53,170 bases of DNA from Pseudomonadota bacterium (GTDB taxonomy: Bacteria; Pseudomonadota; Gammaproteobacteria; Burkholderiales; Burkholderiaceae_E): assembly GCA_963204785.1 (NCBI GenBank), contig CAUJHG010000008.1, positions 1 through 53,170 on the forward strand, read 5' to 3'. The position numbers and the translations under genes were made by a program. Under the pieces are notes generated by a model that made no database searches, had not been told where the DNA came from, and saw nothing but the letters and a program-made list of their open reading frames with translations. Below are positions 17,570 to 26,454 of the stretch, piece by piece. The stretch's first letter is position 1; each line of letters starts with the position of its first letter.

Positions 17570-18616
17570 ATGATCAGGATCGGAATCGTCGGGGGCACCG
17601 GATATACCGGGGTCGAGCTCCTGAGGCTGCTGGCCCAGCATCCGCAGGCACAGCTCTGCGCGATCACCTCGCGCAAGGAGGCGGGAATGCCGGTGGCGCA
17701 GATGTATCCGTCGCTGCGCGGGCGCGTCTCGCTGGCCTTCTGTGATCCCGCCGATGCTGCGCTGGGCTCCTGCGACGTGGTGTTCTTCGCCACCCCGCAC
17801 GGCGTGGCGATGGCCCAGGCGCGCGAACTGCTCGCGGCGGGCGTCAAGCTGATCGATCTGGCTGCCGACTTCCGCCTGAAGGACACTGCCGAGTTCGAGC
17901 GCTGGTACAAGATGCCGCACTCCTGCCCGGACCTGCTGGCCGAGGCGGTCTATGGCCTGCCCGAAGTGAACCGGGAAGCAATCCGCAAGGCACGGCTGAT
18001 CGGCCTGCCGGGCTGCTATCCGACCTCGGTCCAGCTGGGGCTGCTGCCCCTGCTCGAACCGGCCGCAGGCGACCTGATCGACCCCATGACCCTGATCGCC
18101 GACTGCAAGTCGGGCGTTTCGGGCGCCGGGCGCAAGGCCGAGGTCCACACGCTGCTCGCGGAGGCCGGCGACAACTTCAAGGCCTATGGCGTCGAGGGGC
18201 ACCGGCATCTGCCCGAGATCGTCCAGGGGCTGCGGGCGATCGCCGGCAGACCGGTGGAGCTGGCCTTCACACCGCACCTGGTGCCGATGATCCGCGGCAT
18301 CCACTCGACGATCTACGCGCGGATCCGTCCGCAGGCCCGGAACACCGATTTCCAGGCGCTCTTCGAGCGTCGCTTCGCCGACGAGCCCTTCGTCGACGTG
18401 ATGCCGCCCGGTTCCACGCCCGAGACGCGCTCGGTGCGCGCCTCGAACATGGTGCGGATCGCCGTCCACCGGCCGCAGGGCGGCGATCTCCTGGTGATCC
18501 TCGTGGTCGAGGACAACCTTGTGAAGGGGGCCTCGGGCCAGGCGGTGCAGGTGATGAACCTGATCTGCGGGCTGCCCGAGACCACCGGGCTCACCCAGTT
18601 GCCGGTCCTCCCCTGA
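17570..18616 (+). CDS. argC: N-acetyl-gamma-glutamyl-phosphate reductase
   Basis: NADPH-dependent third step of arginine synthesis, in the cytosol. The 348 residues begin with the Rossmann motif [17 protein letters not shown] and hold the catalytic cysteine in LPGCYPTS and the HRHLPEI region. Two in-frame ATGs (17564, 17570) are possible; 17570 gives the family N-terminus. This is the common-type (E. coli-like family, about 340 aa) enzyme. It lies between rpsI and erpA, as in other Burkholderiales. Confidence 0.96.
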   Translation: MIRIGIVGGTGYTGVELLRLLAQHPQAQLCAITSRKEAGMPVAQMYPSLRGRVSLAFCDPADAALGSCDVVFFATPHGVAMAQARELLAAGVKLIDLAADFRLKDTAEFERWYKMPHSCPDLLAEAVYGLPEVNREAIRKARLIGLPGCYPTSVQLGLLPLLEPAAGDLIDPMTLIADCKSGVSGAGRKAEVHTLLAEAGDNFKAYGVEGHRHLPEIVQGLRAIAGRPVELAFTPHLVPMIRGIHSTIYARIRPQARNTDFQALFERRFADEPFVDVMPPGSTPETRSVRASNMVRIAVHRPQGGDLLVILVVEDNLVKGASGQAVQVMNLICGLPETTGLTQLPVLP

Positions 18617-18702
18617 GCCGCGCAGATGCGTGCATGCCACTCGGGCGTGCAGGGTCTTGCCGCCAGGGCTAGAATCGCCAGGATGCTTGGAGGTTTCGCA
18701 CG

Positions 18703-19053
18703 ATGAATGCAGTCGCAGAGATGCCCGCTCCGCTGGTCTTCACCGACAGCGCCGCAGGGAAGGTCCGCCAACTGATCGACGAGGAAGGCAATCCCGATCT
18801 GAAGCTGCGCGTCTTCGTGCAGGGTGGCGGGTGCTCGGGCTTCCAGTACGGGTTCACGTTCGACGAGGAAACGAACGACGACGACACCGTGATGGAGAGG
18901 AACGGGGTGACGCTGCTGATCGACGCGATGAGCTACCAGTATCTGGTGGGCGCGGAGATCGACTACAAGGAGGACATCGAGGGCGCGCAGTTCGTGATCA
19001 GGAATCCGAACGCGAACACCACCTGCGGGTGCGGCTCCTCGTTCACTCCCTGA
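18703..19053 (+). CDS. erpA: Iron-sulfur cluster insertion protein ErpA
   Basis: A-type carrier passing Fe-S clusters to apo-enzymes. The 116 residues carry the three conserved cysteines in [11 protein letters not shown] and [10 protein letters not shown]. The [12 protein letters not shown] and [18 protein letters not shown] segments are typical of ErpA. GGAGG lies about 8 nt before the start. Confidence 0.96.
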   Translation: MNAVAEMPAPLVFTDSAAGKVRQLIDEEGNPDLKLRVFVQGGGCSGFQYGFTFDEETNDDDTVMERNGVTLLIDAMSYQYLVGAEIDYKEDIEGAQFVIRNPNANTTCGCGSSFTP

Positions 19054-19118
19054 GCGCCGGGCCGTCGCGACGCCAGACCGGAAGGCCTGCGCGGGCGCAG
19101 CGGAAGTGCATGCCGGAC

Positions 19119-19138
19119 ACGGGCCCTTCGGGGCCCGT
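19119..19138. terminator. Bidirectional UUCG terminator-like hairpin, erpA/anmK
   Basis: ACGGGCCC-TTCG-GGGCCCGT, an 8-bp perfect stem with a tetraloop, between the convergent erpA and anmK ends. There is no strong T-run on either side. Confidence 0.55.
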
Positions 19139-19140
19139 CG

Positions 19141-20244
19141 TCATTCCGGGTCCGGTGCTGGATAGAGCGCGCCCAGCACGCGCGGCCCCCGGGCGCCGGT
19201 GACCGCGGGCAGGTTGCCGGGCAGGCCGTGGATGCGCCGCGCTGCGAGCCAGGCGAAGGCCACTGCTTCGACCGCCTGCGGGCTCGCGCCCAGGGCCTCG
19301 GTGCTTGCCACCTGCGCCGGGGCGCACAGGGCGCGCAGCCGTGACATCAGCGCGAGGTTTCGTGCACCGCCGCCGCAGACGTAGATTTCCTCTGCGCGGA
19401 AACCCGCGCAGGCGCTTGCGATCGTACGGGCGGTGAGTTCCACCAGCGTTGCCTGCACGTCGCGGGGTGCGTGCGCCGCCTGCCCCAGGTGCGCCTGCAG
19501 CCAGCGGGCGTGGAAGAGATCGCGCCCGGTGCTCTTGGGCGGACCCAGCGCGAAGTAGGGCTCGCCCAGCATCGAGTCGAGCAGTTCCGGCAGCAGGCGC
19601 CCGCCCGCACCCCATTCACCTTCGCGGTCATAGGGCAGACCGGTGTGCCGCTCGCACCAGAGGTCGAGCAGCAGGTTCCCCGGGCCGGTGTCGAAGCCGC
19701 GAACCGGTTCCCCCGGCGCCAGCAGGCTCAGGTTGGCGATACCTCCGATGTTGAGGATCGCGCGGCGCCGGGCGGGATCGGCAAAGGCATCGGCGTGGAA
19801 GGCCGGCACCAGCGGCGCGCCTTGCCCGCCGGCAGCGACGTCCGCGCTGCGGAAATCGCAGACCACTGCGATTCCCGTGCGTTCGGCCAGACGCGCGCCG
19901 TCGATCAGTTGCAGCGTGTAGCCGAGTTCGGGGCGATGGCGCACCGTCTGTCCGTGGGCGCCGAGTGCGCGGATCCCTGTGCGGCAGTGTGGCGGTGCAT
20001 CAGCCAGCAGGCGTGCGACCGCCTGCGCATAGAGATCGGTGAGGCTGATCGAGGCCGCCGCTGCGCGGGCGAGTTCGTCCGGGCCCGAATGCTGCAGCGC
20101 GAGCAGTTCCGAGCGCAGCGCAGCGGGAATGGGCAGCGATGCGAAGCCGAGGGTGCGCGGTTGCCTGTCGGTGAAGTCGACCAGCGCGCCGTCGACCGCG
20201 TCGACGCTGGTGCCCGACATCAGGCCGACGAAGAGCTCAGGCAC
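19141..20244 (-). CDS. anmK: Anhydro-N-acetylmuramic acid kinase
   Basis: Converts 1,6-anhydroMurNAc to MurNAc-6-phosphate in cell-wall recycling. The 367 residues start with the ATP motif FVGLMSGTSVDAVDGALVDF and hold LGAHGQTVRHRP, NIGGIANLSLL and GFDTGPGNLLLDLW, all diagnostic of AnmK. It is 45 bp downstream of the M23 peptidase gene in the same orientation, so both cell-wall functions may be co-transcribed. Confidence 0.96.
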   Translation of the reverse strand: MPELFVGLMSGTSVDAVDGALVDFTDRQPRTLGFASLPIPAALRSELLALQHSGPDELARAAAASISLTDLYAQAVARLLADAPPHCRTGIRALGAHGQTVRHRPELGYTLQLIDGARLAERTGIAVVCDFRSADVAAGGQGAPLVPAFHADAFADPARRRAILNIGGIANLSLLAPGEPVRGFDTGPGNLLLDLWCERHTGLPYDREGEWGAGGRLLPELLDSMLGEPYFALGPPKSTGRDLFHARWLQAHLGQAAHAPRDVQATLVELTARTIASACAGFRAEEIYVCGGGARNLALMSRLRALCAPAQVASTEALGASPQAVEAVAFAWLAARRIHGLPGNLPAVTGARGPRVLGALYPAPDPE

Positions 20245-20289
20245 CCTCGCTCCCCAGCGGCCGACGCTCGCGCGCCGGGCCTGCCGTTC

Positions 20290-21612
20290 TCACTGGAAGC
20301 GGGCGACCCGCAGGCTGTCCATCTGCACGAGGCTGGTGTGGACCTCGCGCACTGCGGCGATCAGGCGCGCGCGCTCCTCGCGCCCGAGGGGCTGGGAGTC
20401 GGGCAGCGCGATGCTCATCGGGTCGACCTGCGCACCGTCGATCTTCACCTCGTAGTGCAGGTGCGGGCCGGTGGTCCTGCCGGTCATGCCGACTGCGCCG
20501 ATCGTCTGCCCCTGCTCGATCTTCGCGCCCTTCTGGATGCCCTCGCCGAAGTCGCGCAGGTGCGCGTACAGCGTGGAGTAGCCGTTGCGGTGATCCAGGA
20601 TCACGACGTTGCCGTAGCCGCGCTGTTGGCCGACGAATTCGACGACGCCCGAGGCGGTTGCACGCACGCGTGTGCCCACCGGGGCGCCGAAGTCCACTCC
20701 CTTGTGCGCGCGCCAGTCGCGCAGGATCGGGTGCATTCTCGCCCCGGTGAAACCGGAGGTGATGCGGCTGAATTCGAGCGGGTTGCGCAGGAAGCTCCTG
20801 CGCAGGCTCTTGCCGTCGAAGCTGAAGTACTCGCCACCGCCATTGCGCTCGAACCAGAAGGCCTCGTTGCGCTTGCCCTTGTTGATCAGCTCGACCGCAA
20901 GCACGCGCCCGGCCTCGGGCTGGTCGAGGCTGCCCTGCTCGCGCAGCGATTCATAGACGACCCGCAGCCGATCGCCCTTGCGCAGGTCGCGGGCGAAGTC
21001 GATCTCGCCGGCGAAGATGTCGGCGATGCGGATGGCCACGATCTCGGGAATTCCTGCGCCGTCGGTGGCCGCAAACAGCGAGCTGCGGATCTCGAGGCTG
21101 CGCATCTCGACGGTGCGCTCCAGCGGGACGGTGTCCTCGGTGGCGCTGAGCCGGTCGCCGTCGCGCACGATCTCGAGGCGGGTCAGCGGTGCGAAGGCCT
21201 CGGAACCGCTGGTCTGCGCCTCGGCCAGTCCTCCGAGCCGGTAGGTGAAGCGCTGCACGCGGCCGAGCGAGTCGATCTCGGCCTGCACCGTGCGCCCGGC
21301 GCGCATCTGCAGCGCGAGCCGGCCGACCGGATCGGTCGCGGCGAAACGCAGGAAGGCCGGATCGTTGGCGCCCAGACGCGCGAGCAGTTGCGCGAGGGTG
21401 TCGCCGCGGCGGATGGTCTCGGTCTGGATGAAGCTGTCGAGGGACTCCGGAACCTGGAGCGCCAGGGGAAGCGACTCGAAAACGCGCTGCGATGGAGGCG
21501 GTTCGACTTCCGCCAGTGGGGCGACGCCGAAGGCGGTGACCGCGGCGAGGAGTCCTGTGAGTGCGGTGCCGACCGCGACCTGGATGAAGCGCTTGTTTCG
21601 AGTCATCGTCAC
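20290..21612 (-). CDS. M23 family murein endopeptidase-like protein
   Basis: Predicted periplasmic peptidoglycan DD-endopeptidase, MepM-like. The 440 residues have an N-terminal membrane/signal helix (VAVGTALTGLLAAVTAFGV), an OapA/LysM-like region with RRGDTLAQLLARLGA, then the LytM domain with the zinc motifs HKGVDFGAP and HLHYEVKIDG. All metal-binding positions (H, D, HxH) are present, so it is likely active. It is divergent from tyrS and upstream of anmK, the usual order in this group. Confidence 0.93.
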   Translation of the reverse strand: MTMTRNKRFIQVAVGTALTGLLAAVTAFGVAPLAEVEPPPSQRVFESLPLALQVPESLDSFIQTETIRRGDTLAQLLARLGANDPAFLRFAATDPVGRLALQMRAGRTVQAEIDSLGRVQRFTYRLGGLAEAQTSGSEAFAPLTRLEIVRDGDRLSATEDTVPLERTVEMRSLEIRSSLFAATDGAGIPEIVAIRIADIFAGEIDFARDLRKGDRLRVVYESLREQGSLDQPEAGRVLAVELINKGKRNEAFWFERNGGGEYFSFDGKSLRRSFLRNPLEFSRITSGFTGARMHPILRDWRAHKGVDFGAPVGTRVRATASGVVEFVGQQRGYGNVVILDHRNGYSTLYAHLRDFGEGIQKGAKIEQGQTIGAVGMTGRTTGPHLHYEVKIDGAQVDPMSIALPDSQPLGREERARLIAAVREVHTSLVQMDSLRVARFQ

Positions 21613-21769
21613 CTGCGATGTGGGCGGCGCGAGCGCTACGGAACGCCGGCGCGGACCGGTCGGATAGAATCGTGAGCCTGGCGACGGGCAGCGCAGGCTC
21701 CGGATTCAGGTGATCGACCCGGAACGCTGCCCGGGACGGACCGGCGGATTGTAATCGAAAAGACCCACC

Positions 21770-23011
21770 TTGAAACCCGAATCGACCAACGAACGAGACC
21801 AGCCGACGAGCGATGCCGTTCGGCACGCAATGGAGGTGTCCCTGCGGGGCTGCGACGAGCTGCTGATCCGCGCGGAATGGCAGGCGAAGCTCGCGCGCAG
21901 CGAAGCCAGCGGCCAGCCGCTGCGCATCAAGCTCGGACTCGACCCCACCGCTCCGGACCTGCACCTGGGCCATACGGTGGTGCTGAACAAGATGCGCCAG
22001 CTCCAGGACCTCGGCCACACGGTGATCTTCCTGATCGGCGACTTCACCGCGATGATCGGCGATCCCTCCGGGCGCAACACCACGCGCCCGCCGCTCACGC
22101 GCGAGCAGATCGAGGCCAACGCCCGCACCTATTTCGAGCAGGCCAGCCTGGTGCTGGATCCGGCGCGCACCGAGATCCGCTACAACTCGGAGTGGTCCGA
22201 CGCGCTCGGCGCGCGCGGGATGATCCAGCTCGCTGCGAAGTACACGCTCGCCCGGATGATGGAGCGCGACGACTTCACCAAGCGCTTCAGGGGCGGGCTG
22301 CCGATCTCGGTGCACGAACTGCTCTACCCGCTGATGCAGGGCTACGACTCGGTTGCGCTGCGCAGCGACATCGAGCTCGGCGGCACCGACCAGAAGTTCA
22401 ACCTCCTGGTGGGGCGTGAGCTGCAGCGCGAATACGGCCAGGAGCCGCAGTGCATCCTGACCATGCCGCTGCTCGAGGGGCTCGACGGCGTCGAGAAGAT
22501 GTCCAAGTCCAAGGGCAACTACATCGGGATCACCGAGCCGCCCGCCGAGATGTTCGGCAAGCTGATGTCGATCTCCGACACGCTGATGTGGCGCTACTTC
22601 CTGCTGCTGTCCTTCCGGTCGATCGGGGAGATCGAGCGGCTCCGGCAGGAGTGCGAGGGAGGGCGCAACCCGCGCGACGCGAAGGTGATGCTTGCGCAGG
22701 AGATCGTCGAGCGCTTCCATTCACGCGCCGCGGCCGAGCAGGCGCTGGCCGCCTTCGAGGCCCGCTTCCGCGACGGCGCGCTGCCCGAGGACATCCCCGA
22801 TCTGCAGCTTTCCGGGGCCCCGCTGCCGGTGGCGCAACTGCTCAAGCAGGCCGGGCTCGTGCCTTCCACCTCGGAGGCGATGCGCAACCTGGACCAGGGT
22901 GGGGTGCGCATCGACGGAGCGCGTGTCGAGGACAAGACCCTGAAGCTGGCTGCCGGCACCTACGTGGTGCAGGTGGGCAAGCGCCGCTTCGCGCGCGTCA
23001 CGCTCGCCTGA
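21770..23011 (+). CDS. tyrS: Tyrosyl-tRNA synthetase
   Basis: Class I aminoacyl-tRNA synthetase. The 413 residues have the HIGH-like HLGH in [11 protein letters not shown], the KMSKS loop in [13 protein letters not shown], and a C-terminal S4 domain ([15 protein letters not shown]). It belongs to the TyrZ-like branch common in beta-proteobacteria. The start is read as TTG at 21770, which gives an N-terminus of family length; an ATG at 21830 is an alternative. Neither has a strong ribosome site. Confidence 0.95.
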   Translation: MKPESTNERDQPTSDAVRHAMEVSLRGCDELLIRAEWQAKLARSEASGQPLRIKLGLDPTAPDLHLGHTVVLNKMRQLQDLGHTVIFLIGDFTAMIGDPSGRNTTRPPLTREQIEANARTYFEQASLVLDPARTEIRYNSEWSDALGARGMIQLAAKYTLARMMERDDFTKRFRGGLPISVHELLYPLMQGYDSVALRSDIELGGTDQKFNLLVGRELQREYGQEPQCILTMPLLEGLDGVEKMSKSKGNYIGITEPPAEMFGKLMSISDTLMWRYFLLLSFRSIGEIERLRQECEGGRNPRDAKVMLAQEIVERFHSRAAAEQALAAFEARFRDGALPEDIPDLQLSGAPLPVAQLLKQAGLVPSTSEAMRNLDQGGVRIDGARVEDKTLKLAAGTYVVQVGKRRFARVTLA

Positions 23012-23058
23012 TCGGACCGCTGCCGGCTCCGGGCTCACGCTCGCCCCGGACACCCGCG

Positions 23059-23154
23059 GTCGAAAACGGTATCTTCGGGGCAGAGATGCAAGTCCACCTC
23101 GTCAACGACGGCCTGCGCAGCTTCCGCTTGCTGGCCGACCCCAAGAGAGCCTGA
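23059..23154 (+). pseudogene. dtd: Remnant of D-aminoacyl-tRNA deacylase (dtd) 3' end
   Basis: The 32 codons ending in TGA at 23152-23154 read VENGIFGAEMQVHLVNDG and onward. They match the C-terminus of DTD proteins (typically TGxFGADMQVxLVNDGPVTFxL). The rest of the gene is missing and tyrS lies only 47 bp upstream, exactly where Burkholderiales keep dtd. The family Pro-Val-Thr after NDG is changed to Leu-Arg-Ser. Best explained as a deletion remnant; it has no start codon of its own in the right place. Confidence 0.8.
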
Positions 23155-23163
23155 GGAGATGTC

Positions 23164-23793
23164 ATGAAGGTGCACAGTGACTCGTTCGTCGACGGTGCTG
23201 CGATCCCGGTCGAGTTCGCGTTCGGTCGGATCGACCCTGCCAGCCACGTCGCGCTGTCGGACAACCGCAATCCGCACCTCGCCTGGAGCGAGGCCCCGGT
23301 GGGAACGAAGTCGTTCGCCGTGGTCTGCCACGACAGCGACGTGCCTTCCAGCGGTGAGGACGTCAACCAGGAGGGCAGGGAGGTGCCGTCGACGCTGCCG
23401 CGCGTCGACTTCTTCCACTGGGTGCTGGTCGATCTCCCCGCCTCGCAGACCGAGATCGCCGCAGGCGAGTTCTCCAGCGGCGTGACCCCCAAGGGCAAGC
23501 GCGGCCCGGGAACCAGGCAAGGGGCGCGCCAGGGGGTGAACGACTACACCGGATGGTTTGCCGCCGACCAGGACATGGCTGGCGACTACTACGGTTACGA
23601 CGGCCCCTGCCCGCCCTGGAACGACAGCATCATCCACCACTACCACTTCACCGTGTACGCGCTCGACGTCGACGTCCTGCCGCTGATGGGCCGCTTCACC
23701 GGTGCCGAGGCGCTGAAGGTGATCGAGCGCCACGCGCTGGGCCGGGCGCGGATCACCGGCACCTTCACGCTGAACCCGCGGCTCGCAGGCTGA
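23164..23793 (+). CDS. YbhB/YbcL family Raf kinase inhibitor-like protein (PEBP fold)
   Basis: Cytosolic phosphatidylethanolamine-binding-protein fold; its physiological ligand in bacteria is not settled. The 209 residues hold the family signature SFAVVCHDSDVP, FFHWVLVDLPAS and YDGPCPPWNDSIIHHYHFTVYALD. GGAGA lies about 5 nt before the ATG. It stands between the dtd remnant and the phosphatase gene. Confidence 0.9.
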   Translation: MKVHSDSFVDGAAIPVEFAFGRIDPASHVALSDNRNPHLAWSEAPVGTKSFAVVCHDSDVPSSGEDVNQEGREVPSTLPRVDFFHWVLVDLPASQTEIAAGEFSSGVTPKGKRGPGTRQGARQGVNDYTGWFAADQDMAGDYYGYDGPCPPWNDSIIHHYHFTVYALDVDVLPLMGRFTGAEALKVIERHALGRARITGTFTLNPRLAG

Positions 23794-23850
23794 GCGCGCG
23801 CGGCAGCGCCGCAGGTGCGCTGCCGGATCCGCTCCCCTGGATTCCTGCCC

Positions 23851-24489
23851 ATGACCGAACTCGTCCTGGTGCGCCACGGCGTCACCGCCTGGAATCGCGC
23901 CCGGCGCTTCCAGGGACACATCGACATCCCGCTCGACGCCGACGGTCATCGCCAGGCGCGCCGCCTCGCGCAGCGCCTGGCCCGCGAGCCGATGGCCGCG
24001 GTGTACGCGAGCGACCTGACCCGGGCGCGCCAGACCGCCGAGCCGATCGCGCAGGCGCTGGGCCTGCCGCTTCGCACCGTGCCCTTGCTGCGCGAACGCC
24101 ACTACGGCGCCTTCGAGGGGCAGGATCACGAGGCGCTGGCGCGCGACCACGGCGAGGCCTATGCCCGCTGGCGGGCCCGCGATCCCGACTTCGCGCTTCC
24201 CGGCGGCGGCGAGAGCCTGCGCAGCTTCGACGCGCGCGTGCAGGCTGCCTTGCAGCGTCTCGTCCAGCATCACCCGGGCCAGCGGGTGGTGGCAGTCACC
24301 CACGGCGGGGTGCTCGACTGCGTCTACCGGATCGCGGCCGGGCTGGAACTGAGCGCGCCGCGCACCCACGATCTCCTGAACGCGAGCCTGAACCGGATCG
24401 CCTGGGACGGCACGCGCTTCCGTCTGCTCGGCTGGGCCGACGTCACCCACCTCGAGACGGCGCTGGACGACCTCGAAGCGCGAGCTTAG
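23851..24489 (+). CDS. Histidine phosphatase family protein (phosphoglycerate mutase-like)
   Basis: Acid-phosphatase/mutase fold using a phosphohistidine. The 212 residues begin TELVLVRHGVTAWNRARRFQG, where RHG carries the catalytic histidine. They continue with YASDLTRARQTAEPIA, ERHYGAFEGQDHE and the second histidine in VVAVTHGGVLDC. Closest in style to GpmB/CobC-like enzymes; the substrate is not assignable. The ATG at 23851 matches the family start. Confidence 0.92.
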   Translation: MTELVLVRHGVTAWNRARRFQGHIDIPLDADGHRQARRLAQRLAREPMAAVYASDLTRARQTAEPIAQALGLPLRTVPLLRERHYGAFEGQDHEALARDHGEAYARWRARDPDFALPGGGESLRSFDARVQAALQRLVQHHPGQRVVAVTHGGVLDCVYRIAAGLELSAPRTHDLLNASLNRIAWDGTRFRLLGWADVTHLETALDDLEARA

Positions 24490-24543
24490 GCGGCATGAAT
24501 ATCCGGATGAGCGACAATCAAGTCCAGACGTCGAGGAGATGCC

Positions 24544-24750
24544 ATGGAACTGACTGCCGTGCTGACGCCTGCCGAGGAGGGTGGATACGTCGCGCTCAAC
24601 CCCGAGACAGGCACCACAACCCAGGGTGAAACCGTGGAAGAGGCCGTTGCCAATTTGCGAGAGGCTACCGCCCTTTATCTTGCGGAGTTTTCCCTCGAGG
24701 CTCACGGCCGCCCGGTCGTGACGACCTTCTCAGTGTCGGAGCATGCCTAG
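24544..24750 (+). CDS. hicB: HicB-like antitoxin
   Basis: The 68-residue HicB-fold protein begins ELTAVLTPAEEGGYVALNPE and continues GETVEEAVANLREATALYL, the degenerate RNase-H-like HicB core. The DNA-binding tail seen in longer HicB proteins is absent. GAGGAG lies about 5 nt upstream. It overlaps hicA by 8 bp, so the two are translationally coupled; here the antitoxin comes first. Predicted to neutralise the HicA ribonuclease by direct binding. Confidence 0.85.
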   Translation: MELTAVLTPAEEGGYVALNPETGTTTQGETVEEAVANLREATALYLAEFSLEAHGRPVVTTFSVSEHA

Positions 24751-24958
24751 ACTGCCTCGTGTCTCTGGCGCCGAAGCGTTGAAGGCACTGCAGACGCTCG
24801 GGTTCGAAAAGGTTCGACAGTCAGGCAGTCACGTCATCGTGCGCCGCGGCGAAAGAGGATGCGTCATCCCGATGCACCCTGAACTGAAGGTTGGTGCCTT
24901 GGCTGGCGTTCTGCGGCAAGCTGGTGTGTCTGTCGAAGACTTCATTGCCGCCCTGTGA
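24743..24958 (+). CDS. hicA: HicA-like mRNA interferase toxin
   Basis: A double-stranded-RNA-binding-fold ribonuclease that cleaves mRNA independently of the ribosome. The 71 residues show GFEKVRQSGSHVIVRR, with the catalytic histidine of the GSH motif, and the C-terminal HPELKVGALAGVLRQAGVSVEDFI. It appears intact. Its TGA stop (24956-24958) is the target-site duplication of the IS5-family element that follows immediately. Confidence 0.88.
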   Translation: MPRLPRVSGAEALKALQTLGFEKVRQSGSHVIVRRGERGCVIPMHPELKVGALAGVLRQAGVSVEDFIAAL

Positions 24959-24975
24959 GAGGGTGTAGCCGAAAT
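24959..24975 (+). repeat. Left terminal inverted repeat of the IS element
   Basis: Seventeen bases GAGGGTGTAGCCGAAAT, identical to the complement of the right end; preceded by TGA. Confidence 0.93.
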
Positions 24976-25024
24976 AAACAAGTCCGCGTAGTCTCCACCC
25001 TGAGCACGACGAAGGGAGCCACGG

Positions 25025-26167
25025 GTGGGCAACGACGGGACGAAACGAGGCAGGCGACGGGGGCGCAAGCCAGCGCTGGATGTGCTGCACATCGATACGT
25101 TGCGCGCGATCACGCGCGAGCAGCCGCGCTCGTCGCTGGAGGAAGTCACGCGCGAACTGCACCGGCGCACCGGCACTCGGGTGTGCACGGTCACGGTGCG
25201 CAAGGCGCTGCGGCAGGCGGGCATCAACCGGCTCAAGGCGCAACGCAAGCCGGCCGATCGGGCGCCCGTGCAAGGCGCGGCACCGGCGCCGCTGCGCTTC
25301 GGGTACACGCAGGCCCATCGGCGCGCCGACGGTCCCGGCGGCATGAACACCGATCTGACCGACGCCGAGTGGGCGCTGGTGGCCGATCTGTTCGAGCGCG
25401 AAGGCGGGCGTGGCGCACCGCCCCGGCACCCGCGCAAGCAGATGGTCGATGCGTGCTGCTACGTGGTGCGCACGGGCTGCGCCTGGCGCCTGTTGCCCAA
25501 GAGCTTTCCGCCCTGGCGCGGGGTCTACAAGGCCTTCAGCCGCTGGGCCGCTGCCGGCACCTTCGAGGCGATGCACGATCGGCTGCGCGCGCAGTGGCGT
25601 GCCCGCGTGGGCCGCAACCCCGAGCCCAGTGCCGCCATCATCGATGCGCAAAGCACGCGCAGCACCGCGCAGGGCGGCATGAGCGGCTTTGACGTCGGCA
25701 AGAAGGTCAAGGGGCGCAAACGCCACGTTGTGGTCGACACCCTCGGGCTGCTGCTGGCCGTCACCGTCACCGCGGCCAGCGTGCAGGATCGCGATGCCGC
25801 CGCCGAGGTGGTCGCGCACGCCGTGACCAAGGCGCCCGGCCTTGCGAAGCTGTACACCGACGCCGCTTACGCTGGCCGATGCGCGCGGGCCATCGAGGCC
25901 GCGCATCCGAACATGAGCGTCGAGGTCGTACGCCACCCGGGCAACCGCAGCACCGGCGCCTGGTGGGACGCACAACAACCGCTGTGGCCGCAGATACCCG
26001 CCAGCGGCTTCGTCGTTCAGGGCAAGCGCTGGGTCGTCGAGCGCACCCACGCATGGAACGAGCGCGCGCGTCGCCTCATCGCCCATCACGACCGCTCCCC
26101 ATGGGCACCGGTGGCCTGGGTCTGGCTGGTCGAAGCGCGTATGCTCGCAACAAGGTTGGCCGCCTGA
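25025..26167 (+). CDS. IS5-family transposase
   Basis: Catalyses transposition of the surrounding element. The 380 residues consist of an N-terminal HTH region (LHIDTLRAITREQPRSSLEE, then TVRKALRQAGINR), and from about residue 108 a DUF4096/IS5 domain (NTDLTDAEWALVADLF). The DDE nuclease domain follows, with the first Asp in IIDAQSTRS, the second in LYTDAAYAG and the Glu in WVVERTHAWNERARR. The HTH segment resembles the IS630-type helper ORF fused in frame to the usual transposase. The stop lies 2 bp before the right repeat. Confidence 0.92.
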   Translation: MGNDGTKRGRRRGRKPALDVLHIDTLRAITREQPRSSLEEVTRELHRRTGTRVCTVTVRKALRQAGINRLKAQRKPADRAPVQGAAPAPLRFGYTQAHRRADGPGGMNTDLTDAEWALVADLFEREGGRGAPPRHPRKQMVDACCYVVRTGCAWRLLPKSFPPWRGVYKAFSRWAAAGTFEAMHDRLRAQWRARVGRNPEPSAAIIDAQSTRSTAQGGMSGFDVGKKVKGRKRHVVVDTLGLLLAVTVTAASVQDRDAAAEVVAHAVTKAPGLAKLYTDAAYAGRCARAIEAAHPNMSVEVVRHPGNRSTGAWWDAQQPLWPQIPASGFVVQGKRWVVERTHAWNERARRLIAHHDRSPWAPVAWVWLVEARMLATRLAA

Positions 26168-26169
26168 TC

Positions 26170-26186
26170 ATTTCGGCTACACCCTC
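26170..26186 (-). repeat. Right terminal inverted repeat of the IS element
   Basis: Perfect complement of the left repeat; followed by the TGA duplication at 26187-26189. Confidence 0.93.
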
Positions 26187-26245
26187 TGAGGGTGCTGCCG
26201 CTCGAGCCGAGCGCTGAAAGGCAGACGCGCCAGTGCGCGTCACGC

Positions 26246-26404
26246 TACAATCCACGGTTCCGCGTGACTGGCGAAACGGGCCTGCGGCGCAGTGCGCGCA
26301 GCGGGTTCCGGGGTGAATCGACACCGTGAAGCGCGGACTCGGCCGATGCCGGCCCGGGGCGATTGCCCTCGGTCCGCGCGAAGGCAGCCGAACGCCTGGG
26401 CGTA
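26246..26404 (+). promoter_or_regulatory. ZTP (pfl) riboswitch and promoter upstream of glyA
   Basis: A -10 element TACAAT (26246-26251) starts a leader of about 200 nt. The leader has the conserved blocks of the ZTP/ZMP riboswitch in order: GTGACTGGCG at 26264-26273, CCGGGG at 26308-26313, then after a variable linker CGCCTGGGC at 26393-26401. The class senses the purine intermediate ZMP/ZTP, a signal of 10-formyl-THF shortage, and commonly controls one-carbon genes. GlyA is a fitting target. No clear T-run terminator follows, so translational control is more likely. The -35 is weak and lies only 34 bp from the IS. Confidence 0.85.
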
Positions 26405-26454
26405 GCTCCCCCGCGGCCTGCGGGCCGTCGCCAAACTACGCAAGAGGAATCACC

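Larger units (their letters stand above)
24959..26186 (+). mobile_element. Intact IS5-family insertion sequence (1228 bp)
   Basis: Bounded by perfect 17-bp terminal inverted repeats: GAGGGTGTAGCCGAAAT at 24959-24975 and its complement at 26170-26186. It is flanked by the 3-bp direct repeat TGA at 24956-24958 and 26187-26189, a TNA-type target duplication as in the IS1031/ISL2 groups. It contains one full-length transposase. The intact ends and gene suggest a recent, possibly active insertion, between hicBA and the glyA riboswitch. Confidence 0.93.
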
